NCBI GenBank assembly: GCA_030641585.1
Contig: DAOWHE010000051.1
Span: 1 to 7,082 of the forward strand
DNA length: 7,082 nt
From: Dehalococcoidales bacterium
GTDB taxonomy: Bacteria; Chloroflexota; Dehalococcoidia; Dehalococcoidales; ARS1013
Direction of reading: 5' to 3'
In this document: positions 1 through 4,677 of the stretch, one piece after another
How the letters are laid out: the number at the start of each line of letters is the position of its first letter
Position numbering within the stretch: the first letter of the stretch is position 1
Made by a program: the position numbers and the translations under genes
Notes under the pieces: generated by a model
Database searches by the model: none
Seen by the model: only the letters and a program-made list of their open reading frames with translations
Told to the model about the DNA's origin: nothing

Positions 1-287
1 ATGTCATCCACGTCGGAAACGGCTACCTTTAAAATAACCGGTGCAAAATCCAGAGCTGCTGTCAGAGCTACGACTTCCGCTTCTGCTGCTGCTAGGGCGC
101 TCTCTGCAGCAGTAAGGTCGCTCTCTGTAGCAGTAAGGTCGCTCTCTACAGCAGCAAGGTCGCTCTCTGCAGCAGCAAGGTCAGCTAAGGCAGCATCGAG
201 GTCTTCCTGAGATACACCACCACAGCCGACAACTAGGGAAGACGCCAACACCAGCGTTAAAACAATTGCAAGCAATCTTTTTACCAT
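1..287 (-). CDS. Heptad-repeat lipoprotein, 3' end outside window
   Basis: The ATG at 287-285 has a strong Shine-Dalgarno sequence (AAGGAGGT, 293-300). The 95 visible residues start with a lipoprotein signal peptide: basic MVKR, a hydrophobic core at about 5-20, and a lipobox LVVGC with the lipidated Cys at residue 22. Residues about 30-75 form perfect seven-residue repeats of the type DLAAAES/DLTATES, rich in Ala with Leu, Asp and Glu at fixed positions, as expected for an alanine-type coiled coil. The helix then gives way to a non-repetitive stretch (FAPVILKVAVSDVDD) at the window edge. It is likely anchored on the outer face of the membrane as a helical spacer or oligomer, comparable in build to Lpp-like coiled-coil lipoproteins but with no recognisable homology to them. 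The reading frame overlaps the upstream micro-ORF by 7 nt, which suggests translational coupling. Function is unknown. Confidence 0.8.
   Translation of the reverse strand, partial: MVKRLLAIVLTLVLASSLVVGCGGVSQEDLDAALADLAAAESDLAAVESDLTATESDLTAAESALAAAEAEVVALTAALDFAPVILKVAVSDVDD
94..177. repeat. Four tandem 21-bp units
   Basis: Four near-identical 21-bp units lie at 94-114, 115-135, 136-156 and 157-177, each containing a CTCTCT core followed by a GCAGCA-like end. A degenerate partial fifth follows at 178-195. Each unit encodes one heptad of the minus-strand lipoprotein coiled coil. Unit length is a multiple of three, so gain or loss of a unit keeps the frame. Confidence 0.85.
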
Positions 288-436
288 AAAATACCTCCTT
301 CATCATATACAACCCCTTCAGTACACGCACTCAAAAAAAGAGCTGCTAAAAGGGGAATAGCAGCAAGTCCATTGATTGATCCTCTACGTAGGTTGGATGT
401 GCAACCCACCTTAGGTACCCTTTGTTGTCGAGTCAT
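281..436 (-). CDS. 51-residue small lipoprotein-like protein
   Basis: ATG at 436-434, stop TAA at 283-281. A good Shine-Dalgarno sequence (AAGGAGG) lies 6 nt before the start. The peptide begins MTRQQRVPKVGCTS, has Arg-Arg at residues 17-18, a hydrophobic core from Ile21 to Leu35 (INGLAAIPLLAALFL), and a lipobox LSAC with Cys38. Processing would leave a mature peptide of only 14 residues ending in ILW. Its last codons contain the ribosome binding site of the next lipoprotein, and its stop overlaps that gene's start (ATGGTAA). It may be a small entericidin-like lipoprotein by build only, or a leader peptide that controls the downstream gene. The strong Shine-Dalgarno and clean signal-peptide layout argue against a chance frame, but it is short and I recognise no family. 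Confidence 0.55.
   Translation of the reverse strand: MTRQQRVPKVGCTSNLRRGSINGLAAIPLLAALFLSACTEGVVYDEGGILW
333..364 (-). terminator. Terminator-like hairpin inside the micro-ORF
   Basis: On the minus strand GCTGCTA (364-358) pairs perfectly with TAGCAGC (348-342) across a 9-nt loop TTCCCCTTT, and TCTTTTTTT follows (to 333). This is the form of a Rho-independent terminator, with a rather short 7-bp stem. It lies within the coding frame of the 51-codon ORF and upstream of the repeat lipoprotein. It could therefore be an attenuator, a partial terminator that sets the ratio of the two products, or a coincidence of coding sequence. Confidence 0.45.
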
Positions 437-518
437 AAGGCGCCTCCTTCATAATAATATCTCTAGGCAAATTAACCACAAACTGACACGTTGGTAAGTA
501 GAAATATACCAATAAGCA

Positions 519-566
519 GATAAAAATTATCACATATCTAGGTAGTTGTATGTGAAATACTTCACA
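519..566 (-). promoter_or_regulatory. Crp-type box with class II promoter
   Basis: Positions 551-566 read TGTGA-AATACT-TCACA, a perfect inverted repeat identical in its arms to the enterobacterial CRP consensus. On the minus strand an extended -10, TG-T-GATAAT, lies at 534-526, predicting transcription from about 519. The box centre at 558.5 then falls near -40, the geometry of a class II activator site that replaces a -35 element; no good -35 hexamer is seen. The predicted leader before the micro-ORF start at 436 is about 83 nt. A second half-site TCACA lies at 530-534. The gene just upstream encodes a Crp/Fnr-family protein, the obvious candidate ligand. Confidence 0.65.
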
Positions 567-593
567 CTTAATGTCTGAATTTTAGATAAGGAG

Positions 594-1217
594 CTACAAT
601 TCAGCGGCTAGCTGTTCCATCATGTCTCGATGGCTGATTATCACTCGCCCCCGCTTCAGGACCAGCATATCTTGCTTTTTCCACGTTTCCAGGAGATGCG
701 AGACGCTTTCTCGTGATACTCCTACCAATTGAGCCAGTTCTTGTTGTGTGAGGCGAATTTCGCTCAGTGTAACGTGGTCAATTTGCACGGGAACGCTTTT
801 CTCAAGCAGAAGTCTCGCTAGGCGCTTCTTCAGGCTCTGGAAGGTAAGCGACTCGAGGCGTTCGACCAGTCGACGCATATCCTGCAAGCAGGTTTTTACT
901 ATTGCATCATATAATTGAGGGTTATTTTGGTAAAATTCGCGAAGATCGGCGGCCTTGGCACATAGTAATGTTACATCTGTAGCCGCTTGCGACATCCCCA
1001 ACTGCGAGCCTGCGTCCAGTAAGGATAGCGGGCAGAAGCAGCTGCTTGGCCCAAGCATGCAGAGGATCATCTCATGCCCGTCTCTGGTAACACGCGTTAC
1101 TTTCACTTGACCGCTGACCACGATATAAAAGCGCGAGGCCGGATCGCCCTGGGCAAAGATTTGCTCACCTGCTGGAAAAGAAACCTCATGCATTATCCCG
1201 AATAATCTGGACCGCAT
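594..1217 (-). CDS. Crp/Fnr-family transcriptional regulator
   Basis: Residues are numbered from the ATG at 1217. Residues 11-95 form the cNMP-binding-type beta-roll (FPAGEQIFAQGDPASRFYIV, SGQVKVTRVTRDG). About 97-138 is the dimerisation helix, and 150-200 is the winged helix-turn-helix (LTQQELAQLVGVSRESVSHLL). The recognition helix keeps Ser-Arg-Glu as in E. coli CRP, with His in place of the second Arg, which fits binding of TGTGA half-sites. The cAMP-pocket signature (Gly-Glu and Arg-Ser) is absent; that stretch carries Cys53, Cys60 and Cys62 instead, so the signal is probably not cAMP. With 207 residues from this ATG, and no Shine-Dalgarno, it is short for the family (about 220-240). The sequence upstream in the same frame (TLLESLDPG) continues a typical N-terminal helix, so the true start is probably further upstream. 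Likely activator of the lipoprotein genes downstream. Confidence 0.88.
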   Translation of the reverse strand: MRSRLFGIMHEVSFPAGEQIFAQGDPASRFYIVVSGQVKVTRVTRDGHEMILCMLGPSSCFCPLSLLDAGSQLGMSQAATDVTLLCAKAADLREFYQNNPQLYDAIVKTCLQDMRRLVERLESLTFQSLKKRLARLLLEKSVPVQIDHVTLSEIRLTQQELAQLVGVSRESVSHLLETWKKQDMLVLKRGRVIISHRDMMEQLAAEL

Positions 1218-1305
1218 GCCTGGATCAAGAGATTCGAGTAAGGTTGCACACTCTATACGTGAAATAACAACCCCCCAACGGTTTATTTAGTGTATCAGCC
1301 TGCAT
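1218..1305 (-). other. Probable N-terminal extension of the regulator, frame-interrupted
   Basis: Upstream of the ATG at 1217 the regulator frame stays open to about 1290 but offers no ATG, GTG or TTG. The residues encoded (RIECATLLESLDPG) match the normal first helix of Crp/Fnr proteins. Two readings fit. One is an ATT start at 1265 with GGGGGG 5 nt upstream acting as ribosome binding site, giving 223 residues. The other is an ATG at 1305 (MQADTLNKPLG) whose frame joins the regulator if one G is removed from the six-G run at 1276-1271, giving 236 residues. The second could reflect a sequence error, slippage or phase variation. Confidence 0.5.
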
Positions 1306-1435
1306 TTCTGCGTCTGATTAAAGGTGCTTCGTAAATCATATCCGTATTTGGTGTTTAGGTAAAAACGCCGTGCGAATTACCTGGTTATTAATGGAATATA
1401 CCTGTAAATCCGTAAAAACATAATATAGCGAAGTG

Positions 1436-1464
1436 AGTCTATCATAGGCAAAAAACAAAGTCAA
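1436..1464 (-). promoter_or_regulatory. Promoter of the Crp/Fnr regulator
   Basis: On the minus strand, TTGACT (1464-1459), a 17-nt spacer, then TAGACT (1441-1436) preceded by TGA, an extended -10. The predicted start is near 1429, giving a leader of more than 120 nt. A second, overlapping option is TTGCCT with TATATT 18 nt on. No Crp-type box is visible here, so autoregulation is not supported. Confidence 0.5.
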
Positions 1465-1477
1465 TTCATAGAATGCC

Positions 1478-1540
1478 ATTGACCTGCCCCCGCCAAAATA
1501 CTAACTTAACAAGTGGGCTAAATGCTTGGGGCAGGTCAAT
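1478..1540. repeat. 13-bp perfect inverted repeat
   Basis: ATTGACCTGCCCC at 1478-1490 is exactly mirrored by GGGGCAGGTCAAT at 1528-1540, with 37 bp between. Matching stops beyond 13 bp on the inner side. There is no T-run directly after either arm and no clear target-site duplication. It may be a tiny MITE-like element, the joined ends of a lost insertion sequence, or a stable RNA hairpin downstream of tRNA-Gln. Confidence 0.6.
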
Positions 1541-1629
1541 CTTAGTGGAAAAGGGGCTTTTCATGAGCAAAGGGTCCATTGTCTGATGGTGGGGGTAATG
1601 GCTCGATGGTTTGATATGAGTCTTTTTAG

Positions 1630-1703
1630 TGGCTGGGGAAGAAGGATTCGAACCTTCGTTGACGGATTCAGAGTCCGCTGTCCTACCACTAGACGATTCC
1701 CCA
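1630..1703 (-). tRNA. tRNA-Gln (anticodon CTG)
   Basis: The complete cloverleaf is readable on the minus strand. The 7-bp acceptor stem is TGGGGAA/TTCCCCA (1703-1697 with 1640-1634), with discriminator G at 1633 and an encoded CCA (1632-1630). The anticodon stem GCGGA/TCCGT encloses the loop CTCTGAA with anticodon CTG at 1671-1669, preceded by T33 and followed by A37. The T arm is GAAGG-TTCGAAT-CCTTC. The tRNA reads glutamine codon CAG. The weak U1-A72 acceptor start is typical of Gln tRNAs. It has its own promoter directly upstream and appears to be a single-gene unit. Confidence 0.96.
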
Positions 1704-1713
1704 GCGTGCTAAA

Positions 1714-1742
1714 ATTATAGCATCAAGCCAGACTTGGAGCAA
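1714..1742 (-). promoter_or_regulatory. Promoter of tRNA-Gln
   Basis: Minus strand: TTGCTC (1742-1737), 17-nt spacer, perfect TATAAT (1719-1714) with extended TGC in front. Predicted transcription start is about 1707, only a few nt before the mature tRNA 5' end at 1703. Confidence 0.75.
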
Positions 1743-1810
1743 TAACAGGACAAAAGGAGATGCCAATAAAGTATATCAGCTTAGACTGCCACAAGCAGTT
1801 AGAGTATAGT

Positions 1811-1839
1811 TTGACACCCAGCGGCCGACCGGTTATGGT
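1811..1839 (+). promoter_or_regulatory. Promoter of the rnc operon
   Basis: A perfect -35 TTGACA (1811-1816), a 17-nt spacer and TATGGT (1834-1839, four of six to consensus). Predicted start is about 1846, right at the GGAGAG ribosome binding site, so the leader would be under 20 nt. It is divergent from the tRNA-Gln promoter. Confidence 0.55.
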
Positions 1840-1863
1840 TATCTAGGAGAGTGAGCTACTGCT

Positions 1864-2565
1864 TTGGTTAAGTTAGCTGCCTTGCAACAGATTCTGGGTG
1901 TCCGCTTCAAAGACCCGTCTTTGCTTGAGCAGGCACTGGTTCATAGCTCCTACATTAATGAAAACCCTGGCGCTGCCTCAACCTCCAATGAAAGGCTCGA
2001 ATTTTTAGGTGATGCCGTTTTAGGTATGGTATTTGCCGAAAAGCTGTATCAAGACCTCCCTGATGCACCTGAAGGAGAGATGACTAAACTACGGTCTCAC
2101 CTGGTCTGCCGTGATACCCTGTCCAGCGTTGCCAGAGCCATCGGGCTTGGTGAGCATATCTACCTGGGGAAGGGCGAGGAGGCGAATGGCGGTCGGCATA
2201 AGCCGGCTAACCTGGCTGGCGCTCTGGAAGCAGTGATAGCGGCTATTTCCCTTGACCAAGGGCTAGAAGCCACCAGGGATGTTATGCTAAGGTTATTTAA
2301 TACGGAGCTACAGAGGTTAGCCAGCCAAGGGGTAGCGGTTGATCATAAATCACGACTTCAGCAACTTCTCCAGGCCAGGCGGCAAGAGACGCCGCTCTAC
2401 CATATAATAGAAGCCACCGGACCGGACCACGACCGGAGTTTCACTGCCGAAGTGATGATTGGTGACACCGTGCTGGGCAGAGGCTCCGGCAAGAGTAAAA
2501 AACTGGCTGAGACTGAAGCTGCCCGCTCAGCACTGGAACAACTGCCCCCCACTTTACATGAGTAA
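1864..2565 (+). CDS. rnc: Ribonuclease III
   Basis: A 233-residue double-stranded-RNA endonuclease that acts in the cytoplasm on rRNA precursors, some mRNAs and sRNA duplexes. The N-terminal nuclease domain (about 1-148) carries the signature NERLEFLGDAVLG (42-54) with metal-binding Glu46 and Asp50. The C-terminal dsRNA-binding domain spans about 160-228 (DHKSRLQQLLQ, and GSGKSKKLAETEAARSALEQL). The second metal-site motif, usually LADxxEAL, reads NLAGALEAV (116-124): Glu122 is present but the Asp matching E. coli Asp114 is Gly119. Start is TTG at 1864, the first usable codon after an in-frame TGA at 1852; GGAGAG lies about 14 nt upstream, a rather long gap. It is the first gene of a group with a small Lys-rich ORF and acylphosphatase. 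Confidence 0.95.
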   Translation: MVKLAALQQILGVRFKDPSLLEQALVHSSYINENPGAASTSNERLEFLGDAVLGMVFAEKLYQDLPDAPEGEMTKLRSHLVCRDTLSSVARAIGLGEHIYLGKGEEANGGRHKPANLAGALEAVIAAISLDQGLEATRDVMLRLFNTELQRLASQGVAVDHKSRLQQLLQARRQETPLYHIIEATGPDHDRSFTAEVMIGDTVLGRGSGKSKKLAETEAARSALEQLPPTLHE

Positions 2566-2621
2566 CCTCCTTTGTTAAACTTGAGCTTAACAGTGCTAGA
2601 ACAATTAGATAGGGGTGCCAC

Positions 2622-2765
2622 ATGGGGAAGCGAGATTACAGACATCATGAGGCCAAGAAACCGAAAAAGGCTGCCAAGAAGGTAGTGGTAACCGATATCC
2701 TGACACCTCCGGTAACCGTAGAGGTAATTAAGAAGAAGAGGAAAGAACCTGAAGAAGAAGCCTAG
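2622..2765 (+). CDS. 47-residue lysine-rich small protein
   Basis: ATG at 2622, TAG at 2763-2765, with AGGGGTG 5 nt upstream as ribosome binding site. The sequence starts MGKRDYRHHEAKKPKKAAKK, has a short central segment rich in Val, Thr and Pro (VVVTDILTPPVTVEVI), and ends in KKKRKEPEEEA. It has no signal peptide, membrane segment or Cys. The basic N-terminus and acidic tail suggest a nucleic-acid- or ribosome-associated protein, but this is inference. It sits 56 nt after rnc and 30 nt before the acylphosphatase gene, on the same strand, which supports a shared transcript. Low-complexity Lys/Glu composition makes chance possible; the good ribosome binding site and tight fit between two genes argue for a real gene. 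Confidence 0.65.
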   Translation: MGKRDYRHHEAKKPKKAAKKVVVTDILTPPVTVEVIKKKRKEPEEEA

Positions 2766-2795
2766 GGTTTATCCCAGAGAACATGGTAGCTGTCA

Positions 2796-3080
2796 ATGTC
2801 TGGCTTAGCCTCGGTTTGGGTGATAGTGCATGGTCATGTGCAGGGTGTCTTCTTCCGCGATTTTACCTTAAGATGGGCTAAGGAGCTGGGCTTGGTCGGT
2901 TATGTACGCAACTTGCCCGACTGGACAGCGGTGGAGGTCCGGGCTGAGGGGGAAAGACAACAGCTAGATAAGCTAATTGAGCAGCTTAAGGTAGGGCCAC
3001 CCGGAGCCGAAGTAGAAAGAGTGGAAGCCAGCTGGTCAGAACATAGCGGAAGTTACACTCGTTTCAGTATAAGGTACTAG
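2796..3080 (+). CDS. acyP: Acylphosphatase
   Basis: A 94-residue protein, the usual length for this family, that hydrolyses carboxyl-phosphate bonds of acyl phosphates in the cytoplasm. The two signatures are present: HGHVQGVFFRDF (12-23) with the phosphate-binding Arg21, and GYVRNLPDWTAVEV (35-48) with the water-positioning Asn39. The rest follows the alpha/beta sandwich pattern (VRAEGERQQLDKLIEQLKVGPPGAEVERVE). The ATG at 2796 is the only reasonable start, because an in-frame TAG lies at 2787. No strong Shine-Dalgarno is visible, so translation may rely on coupling to the small ORF 30 nt upstream. It ends 80 nt before the convergent DUF362 gene; I see no clear intrinsic terminator between them. 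Confidence 0.93.
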   Translation: MSGLASVWVIVHGHVQGVFFRDFTLRWAKELGLVGYVRNLPDWTAVEVRAEGERQQLDKLIEQLKVGPPGAEVERVEASWSEHSGSYTRFSIRY

Positions 3081-3160
3081 TGTTGTCCGATTGGCAACTG
3101 CTGCCGCTCTCAAACCGTAATTAAGCCAACAATTGCCACTATATACCCGGTTACGGCACT

Positions 3161-3892
3161 CTAAATGTCAAAGCCCACCCGAGCTTTTTTAATCAGCTCA
3201 AGATAATTTGCCTTAATACCCAGTGCCTGTGCAGCCTCAGAGTCAACTTGGTACGGTTCACCAACAAACACCTTGCCATACTCCTCAACTTCACCCTTGG
3301 TTGGGTCTCCCTGGCCGGTAGATTTTTGGCGACCTTCAATAATCCCCAGGTCAAAGGGCAGGGTAAAATAGAGGTCAGCCACCACCTTGTCTATCCCCAG
3401 CTCATACAAGGCCTGCCAGCCCCCTTCGGTTTCACCACCGTACTTACTGCTCGGCAACAAGCTGAGCAGGTTCATTATACTGAGTCTAGCCATATCCTTA
3501 ATGACCTTTAGAGGCGTCACAGTTATTAAGTAGTCACTGGATAAGATTACATTAGGTACCCAGAAGGTCGGCACAGTCAGTGGCTTGGGCAGAGGATTGT
3601 CCACCTCAACCCAGATACAATCCTTCACATCCAGCAGTAGTACCCTGGGAAAGTCGTAACCCAAGGCTTTATATATCGGGTAGATCGGACCTCCTGCCGG
3701 GGTGCCGTCAAGGATAAGGATATCAGCGTCACTCACCCGCCTGATGCCGTCTATTATCAGTGACAAGAGCTCGCGGCTGGTAGTTACCGGATATGACACC
3801 GGGTAGCCGGCATTGGGTTTAATCAAGACGCGTCGCGCCCTTGATATTGCCGGTGGTGCTTTGAAAACAAATTGTGAGGCATCAAAAATCAA
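3161..3892 (-). CDS. DUF362 domain protein
   Basis: A 243-residue protein of the DUF362 (PF04015) type. Supporting stretches are VLIKPNAGYP (22-31), ILILDGTPAGGPI followed by YKALGY (around residues 60-75), DYLITVTPLK with MNLLSLLP in the middle, and LGIIEGRQKSTGQGDPTKG near residue 185, where the family has its Asp/Glu-Gly-rich motif. The usual Lys-Thr-His after the middle motif is Lys-Val-Ile here, and there is no fused ferredoxin domain. The biochemical role of the family is not firmly established. Start is TTG at 3892 with AAGGAG 8 nt upstream, embedded in the last codons of mobA. The two genes are 3 nt apart and almost certainly co-transcribed. Confidence 0.78.
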   Translation of the reverse strand: MIFDASQFVFKAPPAISRARRVLIKPNAGYPVSYPVTTSRELLSLIIDGIRRVSDADILILDGTPAGGPIYPIYKALGYDFPRVLLLDVKDCIWVEVDNPLPKPLTVPTFWVPNVILSSDYLITVTPLKVIKDMARLSIMNLLSLLPSSKYGGETEGGWQALYELGIDKVVADLYFTLPFDLGIIEGRQKSTGQGDPTKGEVEEYGKVFVGEPYQVDSEAAQALGIKANYLELIKKARVGFDI

Positions 3893-3895
3893 GTG

Positions 3896-4555
3896 CTACT
3901 CCTTGTTCCAGTTGTTATCGCTGGGGGGGCACATGGAGTCAGGTTGCGGAACCCTTTTGACTAGCTCCCTAGCCACCTCCCAGTCGGCTCTAGTATTGAT
4001 ATTGAAAAAGCTCAAGTGCTCCGGGTCAAACCTGTCTATTTCCCCGGCTTCTACATACCTTACCTTGACCAGGTCGAGAAGTTGGTCTGTTTTGTAATTG
4101 CCCTGCCCAAGCAACTGTTCTATGGCGGCCAGGCAGCTCTTTGCGTAAACGGCATGAAGTGGCTCAACCAAACCCCCTAATCGGGGAATAACCATATCAA
4201 AGGCAGCTGATATCTTTAACATATAACCAAGTAAGTCCAGGTTCAAAAAGGGCATATCACAGGCGACAACAAGGTTATAGCTGGAAGCTGAGGCAAGTAA
4301 CCCGGTATAGATACCCACCAAGGGTCCTTTACCGGCGTAAGCGTCAGTTGCGATTCTCAACTTTGGATAGTCAGTAAATTGAGGCAGACGCTGCCCTTTG
4401 CCAATAACTATAATAATATCACTATTAAAAAAGCTAAGGCTGGATACTACCCGCTGGATTAGACCTTCATTGTTAATAGTCTCCAACGCCTTGTAACGCC
4501 CCAGGCGCGCGCCCTTGCCGCCAGCAAGAACAATAAAGCTTTTATCTGTAACCAA
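3896..4555 (-). CDS. mobA: Molybdenum cofactor guanylyltransferase
   Basis: 219 residues with the nucleotidyltransferase layout of MobA, which transfers GMP from GTP to molybdopterin to make the guanine dinucleotide cofactor used by DMSO-reductase-type enzymes. Motifs in order: LAGGKGARLGRYKAL (10-24) for GTP binding with Lys22; GKGPLVGIYTGL (75-86); VVACDMPFLNLDLL (96-109) with metal-binding Asp100; GGLVEPLHAVY; and FFNINTRADW near the C-terminus. Start is TTG at 4555 with GGGAG 9 nt upstream; the frame has a TAG at 4580-4582 and no ATG or GTG in between. Its presence implies molybdo- or tungsto-enzymes elsewhere in the genome. It leads a two-gene unit with the DUF362 gene, divergent from thiL. 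Confidence 0.9.
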   Translation of the reverse strand: MVTDKSFIVLAGGKGARLGRYKALETINNEGLIQRVVSSLSFFNSDIIIVIGKGQRLPQFTDYPKLRIATDAYAGKGPLVGIYTGLLASASSYNLVVACDMPFLNLDLLGYMLKISAAFDMVIPRLGGLVEPLHAVYAKSCLAAIEQLLGQGNYKTDQLLDLVKVRYVEAGEIDRFDPEHLSFFNINTRADWEVARELVKRVPQPDSMCPPSDNNWNKE

Positions 4556-4569
4556 AATATATTTCTCCC

Positions 4570-4593
4570 ATTCACCCCCCTATTCACCCCCCT
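4570..4593. repeat. Tandem 12-bp direct repeat
   Basis: ATTCACCCCCCT occurs twice without a gap, at 4570-4581 and 4582-4593. On the mobA strand each copy reads AGGGGGGTGAAT, a purine-rich run just upstream of the mobA ribosome binding site. Slippage is likely at the two C6/G6 runs. Confidence 0.85.
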
Positions 4594-4619
4594 ATAGTAT
4601 ATTCTAGCACTATAGTCAA
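4591..4619 (-). promoter_or_regulatory. Possible mobA promoter
   Basis: Minus strand: TTGACT (4619-4614), 17-nt spacer, TATAGG (4596-4591). The -10 is only four of six to consensus, and TATACT close by has poor spacing. A leader of about 30 nt containing the tandem repeat would result. Confidence 0.4.
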
Positions 4620-4641
4620 GCCCTCAAATTAAGAGGTTAAG

Positions 4642-4670
4642 TTGTGACCGAGATATACCCGTGCTATAAT
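4642..4670 (+). promoter_or_regulatory. Promoter of thiL-tsaE-tsaB, leaderless
   Basis: TTGTGA (4642-4647), 17-nt spacer, perfect TATAAT (4665-4670) with extended TGC in front. Transcription should begin at about 4677-4678, which is the A of the ATG at 4678. No Shine-Dalgarno sequence and no room for a TPP riboswitch exist between promoter and start. Confidence 0.75.
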
Positions 4671-4677
4671 TTTGGCT

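Larger units (their letters stand above)
1306..1629. other. Non-coding stretch between regulator and tRNA-Gln
   Basis: No credible gene is seen on either strand. The stretch is AT-rich near 1370-1470. It contains the regulator promoter (1436-1464), a 13-bp inverted repeat (1478-1540) and a small GAAAAG-GGG-CTTTTC palindrome at 1548-1562. A plus-strand open frame across 1526-1720 runs through the tRNA gene antisense and is not credible. Confidence 0.6.

Noticed and set aside
94..195. CRISPR-like array
   Set aside because: The units are directly adjacent with no unique spacers and are explained as coding heptads.
1..210. Plus-strand open frame rich in Ser, Ala and Arg
   Set aside because: It is the antisense of the minus-strand lipoprotein repeats; the minus frame has a Shine-Dalgarno, signal peptide and lipobox, the plus frame has none of these.
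491..512. Stem-loop TTGGTA/TACCAA in the lipoprotein operon leader
   Set aside because: The 6-bp stem with a 10-nt AT-rich loop is within chance expectation and has no sign of function.
530..555. Second Crp-type site formed by TCACATA and TATGTGA
   Set aside because: The half-sites are in the wrong order and spacing for a Crp dimer; it overlaps the -10 and the true box.
1548..1562. GAAAAG-GGG-CTTTTC palindrome as terminator of tRNA-Gln
   Set aside because: The 3-nt loop and 6-bp AT-rich stem are weak, and no T-run follows on the minus strand.
1526..1720. Plus-strand 64-residue open frame
   Set aside because: It runs antisense through the whole tRNA-Gln gene, has no ribosome binding site and shows no protein-like pattern.
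3081..3160. Bidirectional terminator between acylphosphatase and DUF362 genes
   Set aside because: Only 6-bp inverted repeats (TGGCAA/TTGCCA and CCGTAA/TTACGG) with long loops and no T-runs; not enough to call.
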